Positions 21,855 through 30,871 are shown, counted from the stretch's first letter. The stretch: DNA of 32,320 nucleotides from a virus (IMGVR_UViG_3300029267_001409:1-32320), one strand, 5' to 3'. Translations and numbers: made by a program. The notes: generated by a model not told the origin, from the letters alone.

Positions 21855-24200
21855 ATGGCAGTAAATAGGAGAGATATAGATCTCGAAACGTACAGTCCTA
21901 ATCAAACCACTGGTATATATAAGAGTCCTATTGTTTCCAAGACAAGAGGCCCAGGAACAAGTGATAAGGCTGATGTTGGTACTATTTGGATTGATCAGTC
22001 TACAGATGCAGCATATATTCTTACAAAAGTTCAAGCTGGTTCTGCTACATGGGACAGTATTACAGATATATCTGAAGGTGGTACAAATGGGCAGCTTTGG
22101 ATAGGGTCAACGGGTGCTTCTCCTGCGTGGGCAAATCTTACCTCTACTGGTGGCTCTGTAACAATCACAAATGGTGCTAATTCCATAAACCTTGAAGCAG
22201 CTGGTGTCGCGGCCTTAACTTCCCTTGATGGTGATGCTGGAACGGCTACTCCTACAGCAGGTGTTATTACTATTGTTGGTGGTACAAACATTACCACGGC
22301 TGGAGCTGGGTCGAATCTTACAGTTAACCTTGATGCTAGCCCTTCTCTTGCTGGATCATTAACTGTCGCAGACAGCATTACTATGACCGCTGGAACGTGT
22401 ACCATTACAGCAGATGATAATGCGGGACAAGACATATATTTGCATGCTGATGGTGGAACTACAGAAACCATAGATATTCACGTAGATCAAGGAACTAATG
22501 TTGCGTCGATCAATATTCATTCGGATGTGGGTGGTGTTACGACAACTTCTGGATTGGCTAGCGCTGATGCTATTAACATTGTTGCTTCTGATGCTGCTGG
22601 TGGTGTTGATATCGATGCTGGAACAGGCGGTATTATTGCAACAGCTACAAATGGTGAAATCAGACTGGCTTCCGGTACTGGTGCAGTAAATATTGGTGCC
22701 GACGCGGCAGCTCACACAGTTACAGTAGGTTCGACAACTGGAGCAGCAGCCACTGTCCTTCAGTCTGGAACCGGCGATGTTGCGATTACATCAACAGATG
22801 CGATAACAGCTGATGCTACAGGTGTACTGGAGTTGAACTCGTCAGGTGCAGCGATAGGTATAGGTAATGACGCAGACGCATTTGCGATCAATGTTGGAAC
22901 AGGCGCTGCTGCACGTACTATCACGATAGGTAACTCAACAGGGGCTACTGCTGTTGACATCAATTGTGGTACTGGTGATGTCACTGTAGGTGCAAACGCG
23001 ACTGCACACACGACTACACTTGGTTCAACAAACACCACATCTAACGCCATTCTTCAGTCTGGAACAGGTGGCATAGCAGTGACCTCCGGAGGTACCTTAG
23101 AGGTTGATGCTACAGATGCTCTCACTATAGAATCGTCTGCTGGAACAATTGGAATTGGTGTAGATGCGGTTGCTCAGGCCATAAATATAGGTACAGGTGC
23201 TGCTGCCAGAACAATCACTGTTGGTAATGCCACTGGTGCAACATCGGTTGTTTTAAATGCTGGAACAGGTGCTGTAAACATTGGTACTAATGCAGTAGCT
23301 CATACTGTCACTGTAGGTACAACAACAGGTGCTGGTGCGACAACTATTCAAGCTGGTACAGGTGCAATAACAGTTAATGGTGGTGGTGCTGTAACTATTG
23401 ATTCTGCTGGTGTATTAGAGCTTAATTCTTCGGCAGGTGTTATTGGAATTGGTAATGATGCTGTAGCTCAAAACATCAACATTGGTACAGGAGCAGCAGC
23501 CAGAACAATAACCATAGGTAATACAACGGCGGCAGCTCAAGTTGACATTGATTGTGGCACAGGAGGTGTCAACGTAGGTACATCGGCGACTGCACATACA
23601 ACCACGGTTGGATCGACCAATACAACATCTGATACAACAATTCAGGCAGGCACAGGTGCATTGACAGTGAACGGTGGAGGTGCAGTAGACATAGACGCCG
23701 CAGGTGCATTGAGTGTTAACTCTTCGGCTGGTGTAATTAATGTTGGTGATGATGCTGTTGCTCAGGCTATCAACATAGGTACTGGTGCTGCTGCGAGAAC
23801 TATTACTCTTGGAAATGTAACTGGTGCTACACAGGTTGATATACAAGGTGGTACAGGTTTGATCACCTTAACTCCAACTGGTGGTGCTATATCGATGGCT
23901 CCTGCAGAGACTAGTGGTGCTGCTGCAACTCAGACTCTTAATGCTTATCTTGGTTCTGTTACTTACACAGGGTTTACAACTGCTTCGGCTGCATCTCAGA
24001 CGTTTGTGGTTACTAACTCTGTAGCTACAACTACATCTGTTGTTTTTGCAACTGTAAGTAATTTGGGTACTAATGATGCTCAGATGACTCTTACAAGGGT
24101 TGAGCAGAAAGCTGGATCTATTGAATTTACAACAACAAACAATGGGGCGGCGGCTCTTAATGGAAACGTTGTAGTTACTTTCTGGATAATAAAAGCCTAA
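21855..24200 (+). CDS. Large repetitive tail fibre or spike, 781 residues
   Basis: Starts at ATG 21855 (MAVNRRDIDLETYSPN) after AAGGAG. Residues about 35-65 (VGTIWIDQSTDAAYILTKVQ and on) recur at the start of the last gene in the window and probably dock the fibre on the virion. The central part is a Gly/Thr/Ala/Asn-rich run of short strands. From residue 334 a unit of exactly 98 residues is repeated three times and partly a fourth, each containing IGTGAAARTIT or a close variant and a second half-unit VNVGTxATAHTxTVGS. This is the look of a trimeric beta-helix or beta-prism shaft. A C-terminal domain (about 680-781, ending VVTFWIIKA) is probably the trimerising head. Host adsorption is the likely role. 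Confidence 0.8.
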   Translation: MAVNRRDIDLETYSPNQTTGIYKSPIVSKTRGPGTSDKADVGTIWIDQSTDAAYILTKVQAGSATWDSITDISEGGTNGQLWIGSTGASPAWANLTSTGGSVTITNGANSINLEAAGVAALTSLDGDAGTATPTAGVITIVGGTNITTAGAGSNLTVNLDASPSLAGSLTVADSITMTAGTCTITADDNAGQDIYLHADGGTTETIDIHVDQGTNVASINIHSDVGGVTTTSGLASADAINIVASDAAGGVDIDAGTGGIIATATNGEIRLASGTGAVNIGADAAAHTVTVGSTTGAAATVLQSGTGDVAITSTDAITADATGVLELNSSGAAIGIGNDADAFAINVGTGAAARTITIGNSTGATAVDINCGTGDVTVGANATAHTTTLGSTNTTSNAILQSGTGGIAVTSGGTLEVDATDALTIESSAGTIGIGVDAVAQAINIGTGAAARTITVGNATGATSVVLNAGTGAVNIGTNAVAHTVTVGTTTGAGATTIQAGTGAITVNGGGAVTIDSAGVLELNSSAGVIGIGNDAVAQNINIGTGAAARTITIGNTTAAAQVDIDCGTGGVNVGTSATAHTTTVGSTNTTSDTTIQAGTGALTVNGGGAVDIDAAGALSVNSSAGVINVGDDAVAQAINIGTGAAARTITLGNVTGATQVDIQGGTGLITLTPTGGAISMAPAETSGAAATQTLNAYLGSVTYTGFTTASAASQTFVVTNSVATTTSVVFATVSNLGTNDAQMTLTRVEQKAGSIEFTTTNNGAAALNGNVVVTFWIIKA
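22854..23870 (+). repeat. 294-base (98-residue) coding repeat, three full copies and part of a fourth
   Basis: Units start at 22854, 23148, 23442 and 23736, always 294 bases apart. The protein is much better conserved than the DNA: the GTGAAARTIT core is spelled with different synonymous codons in each copy. This points to old copies held by selection rather than recent recombination. Confidence 0.8.
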
Positions 24201-24210
24201 TCATACTCAT

Positions 24211-24242
24211 GGCTGCCGTTGACTTAATTGGCAACGGCAGCC
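24211..24242 (+). terminator. 11-bp hairpin after the repetitive fibre gene
   Basis: GGCTGCCGTTG (24211-24221) pairs perfectly with CAACGGCAGCC (24232-24242) over a 10-base loop. The sequence after it (AATAACTTG) lacks a U-tract, so it may be a 3'-end stabiliser or a weak terminator. Confidence 0.5.
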
Positions 24243-24276
24243 AATAACTTGTTAGACTAAAAAAGAAAGGGTTTTT

Positions 24277-24609
24277 ATGAATGCAAAGAAGGCTATAAAA
24301 AGTTTACCTGCTTCAGAAGTTGTTTCAGCCTCTTTAAGTACAGTAGATTTTAATTTAATTGATAATGGAACGTTGACTAAGGCGTGTTTTGCTCTCAAGT
24401 TTTCGAATTATGCCAATCAAATTATTCTCATTAGTTTTGATGGTGAAACCATTCATGAATCTATCTGGCCACAGCATGAATTTGTTCTAGGTAATTTTAG
24501 AGATTATAGTTTTGCAAAAGGTACTAAGATTTATATGCGAAGAGCAGGTGCGGCTAGTGGTACTGTATATGTATCTAAGTATTATGTTGATTCAAGTCCA
24601 ACAATTTAG
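24277..24609 (+). CDS. Small beta-rich virion protein, first of two paralogues, 110 residues
   Basis: Starts at ATG 24277 after AAGAAAGGG. A soluble beta protein. Residues about 47-105 (ANQIILISFDGETIHESIWP, then FAKGTKIYMRRAGAASGTVYVSKYY) align in order with the 24932-25276 protein: a strand with S(F/Y)DG, an aliphatic loop, (A)xGT(K/R)IY(M/V), then GxVYVxxYY. Such small proteins are often found among fibre genes. A role as fibre cap, decoration or assembly partner is inferred. Confidence 0.65.
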   Translation: MNAKKAIKSLPASEVVSASLSTVDFNLIDNGTLTKACFALKFSNYANQIILISFDGETIHESIWPQHEFVLGNFRDYSFAKGTKIYMRRAGAASGTVYVSKYYVDSSPTI

Positions 24610-24620
24610 AAAGGATTGAT

Positions 24621-24887
24621 ATGGAAGAAGAGAAAAAAGAAAGTGTTGTTTCTGAAGAAAAGAATTCGGAGAATGTTGTCCCAGAAATGGAGGCAAAGGG
24701 TGTAAATGAGATGGTAGTTAAAGTTAAGGGAGAAGAGGATAGGGAATATAGATTTCATATTCCTTTTGGAGCTCCTTTAATTGAAGCATACAATGCGGCT
24801 TGTAATGCAGCGTCAGAGGTAGCACGTTTGTTTAAAGAAGCTATTGAAAGACAAAAAGAAGCTGAAAAAGAAAAAGCTGAAGAGTAA
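24621..24887 (+). CDS. Hypothetical charged protein, 88 residues
   Basis: Starts at ATG 24621 after AAAGGATTG. The first 30 residues are Glu/Lys-rich and disordered. The middle has strands (MVVKVKGEEDREYRFHIPFG, about 31-50), the end is a charged helix (VARLFKEAIERQKEAEKEKAEE). It lies between the two paralogous beta proteins and is followed by a hairpin. I do not recognise it; a fibre chaperone is one possibility. Confidence 0.6.
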   Translation: MEEEKKESVVSEEKNSENVVPEMEAKGVNEMVVKVKGEEDREYRFHIPFGAPLIEAYNAACNAASEVARLFKEAIERQKEAEKEKAEE

Positions 24888-24895
24888 TGATAAAA

Positions 24896-24913
24896 GGGTG
24901 CCTGCGGGCACCC
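24896..24913 (+). terminator. Hairpin between small fibre-cluster genes
   Basis: GGGTGCC (24896-24902), loop TGCG, GGCACCC (24907-24913), then AAACTTT. It is a 7-bp GC-rich stem with a short, imperfect U-tract, a probable partial terminator placed directly before the next ribosome site (AAGGAGGGAT). Confidence 0.5.
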
Positions 24914-24931
24914 AAACTTTAAGGAGGGATA

Positions 24932-25276
24932 ATGGCCCATTCTCAAGCAATAAGGTTGGTTCCTGAGTCAGTTAGATCCTTAGCTTTTGGGTCTATAGGG
25001 GCTGGTTATACTGGAATAGGAACTTCCATAACTAATCCGGTAAGAATATTGCATATACAAAATTTAACTGACGCTGAGTTAATGTTTTCATATGATGGCG
25101 TCAATGATCATTTTCCGCTTCCGACGAACGGATTTCTTCTTTTAGATATAACTGCCAATAAATCTAGAGAGCAAGGCTACTATTTAGCTGAAGGTACAAG
25201 AATATACGTTAAAGAGGTTGGCACTCCTACTACAGGAAATGTATACGTTTGTGTTTACTATGGATCTACTACCTAA
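24932..25276 (+). CDS. Small beta-rich virion protein, second paralogue, 114 residues
   Basis: Starts at ATG 24932 after AAGGAGGGATA. It shares with the 24277-24609 protein the order SYDG (about 53-56), an aliphatic FLLLD strand, AEGTRIYV (about 90-97) and GNVYVCVYYG. The N-terminal half (VRSLAFGSIGAGYTGIGTSI) is more Gly-rich. The two genes flank the charged 88-residue gene, so a duplication followed by divergence is likely. Location among fibre genes suggests a tail or fibre accessory. Confidence 0.65.
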   Translation: MAHSQAIRLVPESVRSLAFGSIGAGYTGIGTSITNPVRILHIQNLTDAELMFSYDGVNDHFPLPTNGFLLLDITANKSREQGYYLAEGTRIYVKEVGTPTTGNVYVCVYYGSTT

Positions 25277-25287
25277 AAGGAGAAGCT

Positions 25288-27705
25288 ATGAGTCAATCTG
25301 GACAATATTTGTTAACCTCCGGTGCCTCCATGATTCAATCACTAACAGGAGATACAGGTGGGGCTGTAGGGCCAACCGCGGGTAATATAAATATAGTTGG
25401 TGCTGATGGATTAGTGGTTAGTGGAAATCCTGGGACGAGCACACTTACTATTGAAGGCGTCTCTTATGTAACAGATGCTGGAACAGCTACTCCAACTGCT
25501 ATAGGCGGCTTAAATGTTCTAGGTGGAACAAATATTAATACTGCAGGGGCAGCCAACAATGTAACTGTAAACCTAGACAACAGTATTAGCCTTTTAGGGA
25601 CTGTTACTGCTGGTACTGGAATTGAATCGACTACAGGGAATATAAGGGCTGTAGCTGGAAATTTATACGCAGGTGGTGATTTAGATGTAGTTGGAACAGT
25701 TACTTTTACCAATGTTACTGATGGTGTTTTAATTGCCGACGGAATTGGAGAAATTTCGTCTATAACGGGGACGGATGGTCAGGTAGTAATAGGAAGTACT
25801 GGAGCTGATCCTGTTTTCAATACTCTTACGGCGGGTGCTGGTATAACGATTGCAAATGGTGCGGGTACTATAACGATCTCTTCTACTGGTGCTGGTGGTA
25901 TAGCTAATACGCATACTATAGCTCCTTCTGGGGCTGAATACACTACTATTCAGGCTGCTTTAGATGATAATGTTGCAACTGGTCAGATATTCTTGGTTTA
26001 TCCTGGTGCGTATTCTGGTGACACAATAAATTTCACAGCAAATGATCAGATGGTTATAGGTGTTGGTGGTGCTGACTGTCAGTCTATTCAGATTGTATCG
26101 GCTGCTTCTGCTGACATGTGTGATTTTGGGGCTTTTACGGGATGTGTTCTTAAGAATCTTACGATAACAGTATCAGGAGCAACAGCAGCTGTTTCATGTG
26201 TTAAAGGATCTACTGGTTCTATTGTTATAGAAAATACGATATTAAATTGTACGAACTCGTCTGTTACTGGTGCTACGCAACCTTCTTGTATAAGTAGTAG
26301 CGGTGCAGCAACAGTAAGTGTTTATGATTCATGCATTAACTATACGAATGCTGTTGCGGTTGGTGCGAATGTTAAGTCTGCTTTGAAGTTGGCTGTAAAT
26401 TCGTCTTTATTGTTAGATAGAGTTGAGGGTGATTTTACATGTTCTAATACATCTGCAGGAGGCGGCTTTTACTTCAGCACGGTAAATACAGATTTGATAG
26501 TAAGAAGATCTATTATTAACGTAGCTGATCCTACTGGTGGTTTGATATGTGGATTTTATTATGTTGGGACGTCAGCTAATACAACAGATATTGAATATAC
26601 GGTTATTAATGTAGCAACTGGTCTAGCCAACAACGGGGTTGGTATATATTCCGCTGGTACTTCTGTTATATCGTCTACGAATAACAGAATTACTGTAACT
26701 GAGACTGGTGGTGTTGCTAATTCGTTTGTAGTTGGTGCTGGTTCAACTATCAACTCAACGTTTGATGATACGTTGTCTTCTAGCGGTCCAGTTGCTGGTG
26801 GAACTTTTACAGAAGTGTCATCTGATCTAAGCGGTAATTTTGATGCTACATCGGCTATTACTACGGCGACGGTTAATGCATCAACGGTTAATACTAATTT
26901 AGCTGTCATAAGTACTGTTGGTTATATAGGTACTGCTACATCAGCTGCAGATTACTACACATTATCGGCTTATGATGTTGATGGTGCAGCGTATGTAGAT
27001 TTTGTGACTTTAACGGCTAATAACACTCCAACTTGTGATCTGTCTACGTCTGTTACGATGGGTTCAAATGTTATTTATTATGCTACTGGTACTGATGTTC
27101 CCGTAACGGATGGTGGTACAGGAGCTTCTTCTTTAACGGATCATGGTGTATTAGTTGGTTCAGGAACGGCAGCGGTTACAGCGTTAACGGTTGGTACAAA
27201 TGGTCAGGTTCTTGTTGGTTCTACTGGTGCAGATCCTGTTTTTGCGAATATAACGTCTGGAGATTCGTCTATAACGATAAGTGAAGGCGCTGGAACTTTA
27301 GATTTAACTGTTACTGGCGGTTCAGGAAGTCTTGCGTGGACAGAAGTAACTGGAACAACTCAAGCTATGGCGGTTCACAATGGTTACATTTTAAATAATG
27401 TTGCGTTAGTCACGGCTACGTTGCCTGCGACGGCGGCGGTTGGATCTATTATTAGGGTTGTTGGTAAGGGTGCTGGTGGTTGGACTATTGCTCAGAACGC
27501 TGGTCAATCTATTGTTTTTAACACATCTACAACAACAGTTGGCGTAGGTGGAAGTTTGTCATCTACTAATGATGCTGATTGTGTTGAGCTTGTTTGTACA
27601 ACAGCAAATACAACTTTTACTGTGATGAGTTCTATAGGAAATGTATGGCAACACAAAATTCGATTGGTAGTAACAAGCCTATCGAGGTGTCTTTTGGTGG
27701 TATAG
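25288..27705 (+). CDS. Pectin-lyase-like fibre or spike, first paralogue, 805 residues
   Basis: I choose ATG 25288 (MSQSGQYLLTSGA) after AAAAGGAGAAGC. The N-terminal 200 residues are Gly/Thr-rich fibre-type repeats. Residues about 208-500 begin HTIAPSGAEYTTIQAALDD and continue with FLVYPGAYSGDTI, the opening of the pectin-lyase right-handed beta-helix used in many tailspikes. I see no clear catalytic signature, so receptor binding is at least as likely as cleavage. Residues about 604-654 contain the module GGTGASSLTDHGVLVGSGT. The C-terminal domain (about 690-785) resembles other fibre ends. The last 20 codons are read out of frame against the start of the next gene, a 61-base overlap. Confidence 0.75.
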   Translation: MSQSGQYLLTSGASMIQSLTGDTGGAVGPTAGNINIVGADGLVVSGNPGTSTLTIEGVSYVTDAGTATPTAIGGLNVLGGTNINTAGAANNVTVNLDNSISLLGTVTAGTGIESTTGNIRAVAGNLYAGGDLDVVGTVTFTNVTDGVLIADGIGEISSITGTDGQVVIGSTGADPVFNTLTAGAGITIANGAGTITISSTGAGGIANTHTIAPSGAEYTTIQAALDDNVATGQIFLVYPGAYSGDTINFTANDQMVIGVGGADCQSIQIVSAASADMCDFGAFTGCVLKNLTITVSGATAAVSCVKGSTGSIVIENTILNCTNSSVTGATQPSCISSSGAATVSVYDSCINYTNAVAVGANVKSALKLAVNSSLLLDRVEGDFTCSNTSAGGGFYFSTVNTDLIVRRSIINVADPTGGLICGFYYVGTSANTTDIEYTVINVATGLANNGVGIYSAGTSVISSTNNRITVTETGGVANSFVVGAGSTINSTFDDTLSSSGPVAGGTFTEVSSDLSGNFDATSAITTATVNASTVNTNLAVISTVGYIGTATSAADYYTLSAYDVDGAAYVDFVTLTANNTPTCDLSTSVTMGSNVIYYATGTDVPVTDGGTGASSLTDHGVLVGSGTAAVTALTVGTNGQVLVGSTGADPVFANITSGDSSITISEGAGTLDLTVTGGSGSLAWTEVTGTTQAMAVHNGYILNNVALVTATLPATAAVGSIIRVVGKGAGGWTIAQNAGQSIVFNTSTTTVGVGGSLSSTNDADCVELVCTTANTTFTVMSSIGNVWQHKIRLVVTSLSRCLLVV

Positions 27706-29561
27706 GGGCGGCTACGTTAACTGATCACGGAGTTTTGGTTGGTTCTGGAACATCGGCTGTAACGGCGTTAACGGTTGGTACTAATGGTCAGTTGCTTATT
27801 GGAAGTACGGGTGCTGATCCGGTATTTGCGAATTTAACGTCAACTGGTGGTACTATATCGATAACGGAGGGTGCAGGTACGTTGAATCTGGAGGCTGTTG
27901 GTGGAACTGGTGCACAAAATACGCATACCATATCTCCATCTGGTGGTGATTATACGACTATACAGGCTGCTTTAACGGCTAATCCTACGGCGAATTCTTT
28001 ATTTTTGGTTTATCCGGGAACATATTCTGGTGACACGATTACTTTTACAGCAAACAATCAATCGGTGATTGGTGTTGGTGAGCCTGAGACTCAAGTGATT
28101 TCTGCTGCTAGTGCGAAGATAGTTGATTTTGCAGCTTTTACTGGTTGTATGATTAGTAATATTACGTGCACTATTACTGGTGCGACTGCTGCGCTTATTG
28201 ACACTATAGTTGGTAGTACTGGGTCGTTAGATGTAAACAAGTGTATTTTTAATGTAACGAATAGTTCTCATACTGGGGCAAATCAGCCTGCATGTTTACG
28301 TATAACAGGTGCTGGCTCTGTCGATGTTATGCGTTCTGTGTTTAATTATACAAACAACGTAGCGGCGGCTGGGCAGGTTAAAGTTGCTGTAAGTCTAGGG
28401 GCAGGGAGTTATCTTAAGATTGTTCACAGTGAGGCTACTGTAGGTTGTACGGGTGCTTCTACGGGCTCTGCTTTTGTGTATTCACCGACAACTGGTGAGC
28501 TTGAAATGATTGATTGTCAGATTTCGGTAACTGATGATACTGGAGGTCTTGTTGATGGAATATATTATGATGGTACAGCTCCTGGATTAGTTCAAAATTG
28601 TTCTATTACTGTTGTTGGTGGGGCCGCAAATACAGGGGCTGCGATTCAGCTTATTGGTAGTTCAACGATGCGGTCTTTGTACAACGAGATTAATGTTACG
28701 GATTCTGGTGGTATATCTTATTCGTTTAGGGTTGCAGCAGCAACAGAACTTGTTTCTAAGTTTGATGATATAACGGCGGCTGATGGTGTTGATGAGGCTG
28801 GAACGTTTACGCAGGTGAGTTCTGATGGGGATGGTAATTTAACAGCTTCTGGAAATCTTATAGCTAACTATGTTGCTACGAGTGCTGTTCAGTTTGATGA
28901 TGATGGAGTTATGTCGACCCAGGTTAACGCCTCTGATTATTACAATATTTCTGCTTATAACACGAACACAACATCAGATGTTGCTTTTTTCACTTTGACT
29001 GCAGGGGATCCTCCAACTGGAGATTTGAGTACATCGGTAACAATGGGTAGTAATGCTATTTACTATGCAACGGGAACAGATGTTCCAGTAACTGACGGTG
29101 GTACTGGCGCCTCAACGCTTACAGATCACGGAGTTTTAGTTGGGTCTGGAACTGCGGCGGTAACAGCACTTGCGGTTGGCTCTACCGGGGAAGTTCTTAT
29201 AGGAAATACAGGTGCAGATCCTTCATGGAGTTCTACTGCAACTGTTACTACTCTTAACGCTACGACGTTTGATACCAATGTGGCAGCGGCAGCTGTGACG
29301 CTATCTGGAACATCTCTTACAGCAGACGGTACAGATTCAGACATTGATATAAATATTACGGCTAAAGGAACAGGTCAGGTCATTATTGATGACTTGCAAC
29401 TTACAACAGACTTAGCTGTGACAGAGGGTGGTACAGGCGCATCTTCTCTTACTGATCATGGTGTTCTTGTTGGAAGTGGCACTGGAGCCGTGACAGCGCT
29501 ATCAGTAGGTACCAATGGACAGGTTCTTGTTGGTAGCACTGGTGCTGATCCTGTTTTTGCA
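27097..29561 (+). repeat. Four copies of a fibre module (GGTGA-x-LTDHGVLVGSGT)
   Basis: Copies of a roughly 50-residue unit lie at 27097-27249, 27696-27833, 29082-29228 and 29418-29561. Each reads GGxGAxxLTDHGVLVGSGT, then AVTALxVGxxGxxLIGxTGADP. This linker occurs widely in phage fibres in my memory. Copies are similar but not identical in DNA. Confidence 0.7.
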
Positions 29562-29942
29562 ACGTTGGCATCGGCTGATAACTCTATAGACTTCACGACT
29601 GGTGCTGGAACATTAGATCTTTCTGTTTCTGGAACTGTTTCAATTAATGCACAAACGGGAACTAGTTATACACCGGTTATTGGTGATGCAGGCAAGCTTG
29701 TAACATTGGATAATGCTGCAGCCATAACTTTAACTATCCCTCCTAACTCTTCTGTAGCGTATGATACTGGGACGACAATAGCTTTTGCTCAAAAAGGAGC
29801 TGGCACAGTGACGTTTGCCCCAGGCTCCGGAGTTACAATTAGTTCTAGAGGATCTGCGTTGGATACTGCAGGTCAGTACGCTATGGCTTCTGTTGTGAAG
29901 ATAAGTACGGATTTATGGTATCTATCGGGTGATATTAGCTAA
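27645..29942 (+). CDS. Pectin-lyase-like fibre or spike, second paralogue, 765 residues
   Basis: I choose ATG 27645 (MATQNSIGSNKPIEVSFGG), with AGGAA before it, inside the end of the previous gene. The N-terminus opens almost directly with the GGxGA module. Residues about 90-380 are the beta-helix part (HTISPSGGDYTTIQAALTAN, FLVYPGTYSGDTI), which aligns along its whole length with the 25288 protein (for example VISAASAKIVDFAAFTGCM and SLYNEINVTDSGG). It then carries two further module copies and a different C-terminal end (about 665-765, TPVIGDAGKLVTLDNAAAIT and on). The pair looks like a duplication with exchange of ends. Probably a second host-recognition fibre or a partner of the first. 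Confidence 0.75.
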   Translation: MATQNSIGSNKPIEVSFGGIGAATLTDHGVLVGSGTSAVTALTVGTNGQLLIGSTGADPVFANLTSTGGTISITEGAGTLNLEAVGGTGAQNTHTISPSGGDYTTIQAALTANPTANSLFLVYPGTYSGDTITFTANNQSVIGVGEPETQVISAASAKIVDFAAFTGCMISNITCTITGATAALIDTIVGSTGSLDVNKCIFNVTNSSHTGANQPACLRITGAGSVDVMRSVFNYTNNVAAAGQVKVAVSLGAGSYLKIVHSEATVGCTGASTGSAFVYSPTTGELEMIDCQISVTDDTGGLVDGIYYDGTAPGLVQNCSITVVGGAANTGAAIQLIGSSTMRSLYNEINVTDSGGISYSFRVAAATELVSKFDDITAADGVDEAGTFTQVSSDGDGNLTASGNLIANYVATSAVQFDDDGVMSTQVNASDYYNISAYNTNTTSDVAFFTLTAGDPPTGDLSTSVTMGSNAIYYATGTDVPVTDGGTGASTLTDHGVLVGSGTAAVTALAVGSTGEVLIGNTGADPSWSSTATVTTLNATTFDTNVAAAAVTLSGTSLTADGTDSDIDINITAKGTGQVIIDDLQLTTDLAVTEGGTGASSLTDHGVLVGSGTGAVTALSVGTNGQVLVGSTGADPVFATLASADNSIDFTTGAGTLDLSVSGTVSINAQTGTSYTPVIGDAGKLVTLDNAAAITLTIPPNSSVAYDTGTTIAFAQKGAGTVTFAPGSGVTISSRGSALDTAGQYAMASVVKISTDLWYLSGDIS

Positions 29943-29962
29943 CAACATAGGAGGAATCCTAA

Positions 29963-30871
29963 ATGATAAGACCTACTTTACTGCCTATATTCAGCGCTAG
30001 GAGGGGTGTGCCAGAATTGTCGTTCACTCAGAGAACATCTGGCTTTGGAACTGATGAAGTTACGAAAGTATATCATGACGGAACTTACTGGGTGATTGTA
30101 GGACAAAATGGAAAGTTGAGCACAGCGACTGATCCTACTGGAACGTGGACATCTCGTACTAGTCAGTTCGGAAGTGAGTACATATGGGGCGTTAAATATG
30201 GTTCTGATGGATATTGGGTTGCTGTTGGAGGAAATGGAAATATGTCAACGGCAACAGACCCAACTGGAACATGGACATCAAGAACATCCTCCTTTGGGAC
30301 AGATCGTGTTATGGATGCGACATATAATGGCACGCACTGGGTGGCTGTAGGATACGGAAGTAAAATAGCCACGGCAACAGATCCAACAGGTACATGGACA
30401 CAAAGAACTAATCCATTTACTAATGACATAATAGCCGTCGATTGGGATGGAACATATTGGTGTGCGGTAGGACTAGGAGGAGAAATGGCAACAGCAACAG
30501 ACCCTACCGGGACCTGGACCTCTAGAACTAGTTCATTTGGTACTGATGATATAAGGGGAGTGCATTATGATGACGGTATCTGGGTTGCGGTAGGATATAA
30601 TTCTGAGATAGCAACAGCAACAGATCCTACTGGGACTTGGACGCAAAGGTCAAATCCTTTTACAGCTGTAATTAGATGGTCTGATTTTGGAAATACTAGA
30701 TGGGTGGCAGTTGGGCTGTCGGGGGAGCTTGCTGAAGCTTTCGATCCAACCAGTACCTGGACCTCCCGTACATCTAGTTTTGGAAGTTCAAATATTCTTG
30801 GAGTTCACTACGCAAATGGTACGTGGGTAATTACCGGTAGCGCTGGAAAAATAGCTACCTCTCCAGGATAA
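29963..30871 (+). CDS. Seven-bladed beta-propeller protein, 302 residues
   Basis: Starts at ATG 29963 after AGGAGGAATCC. The sequence is seven repeats of about 41 residues, each with an aromatic strand WVAVG (or WVIVG, WCAVG, WVITG) followed by a TATDPTGTWTSRTSSFG-like loop. The N-terminal strand FTQRTSGFG completes the last blade, the usual 'velcro' closure of a seven-bladed propeller. The TDPTGTW loop resembles Asp-box (BNR) repeats of sialidases and YCF48-like propellers. I see no sialidase active-site pattern. A sugar- or protein-binding tip or baseplate protein is likely. Confidence 0.8.
   Translation: MIRPTLLPIFSARRGVPELSFTQRTSGFGTDEVTKVYHDGTYWVIVGQNGKLSTATDPTGTWTSRTSQFGSEYIWGVKYGSDGYWVAVGGNGNMSTATDPTGTWTSRTSSFGTDRVMDATYNGTHWVAVGYGSKIATATDPTGTWTQRTNPFTNDIIAVDWDGTYWCAVGLGGEMATATDPTGTWTSRTSSFGTDDIRGVHYDDGIWVAVGYNSEIATATDPTGTWTQRSNPFTAVIRWSDFGNTRWVAVGLSGELAEAFDPTSTWTSRTSSFGSSNILGVHYANGTWVITGSAGKIATSPG

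Noticed and set aside
22031-23846. Long minus-strand frames opposite the repetitive fibre
   Set aside because: They are Cys/Ser/Thr-rich or Val/Pro-rich mirror images of the Gly/Thr-rich repeats, without ribosome sites.
22854-23870. CRISPR-like array
   Set aside because: The repeats are 294 bases, coding and diverged at synonymous sites; there are no short repeats with unique spacers.
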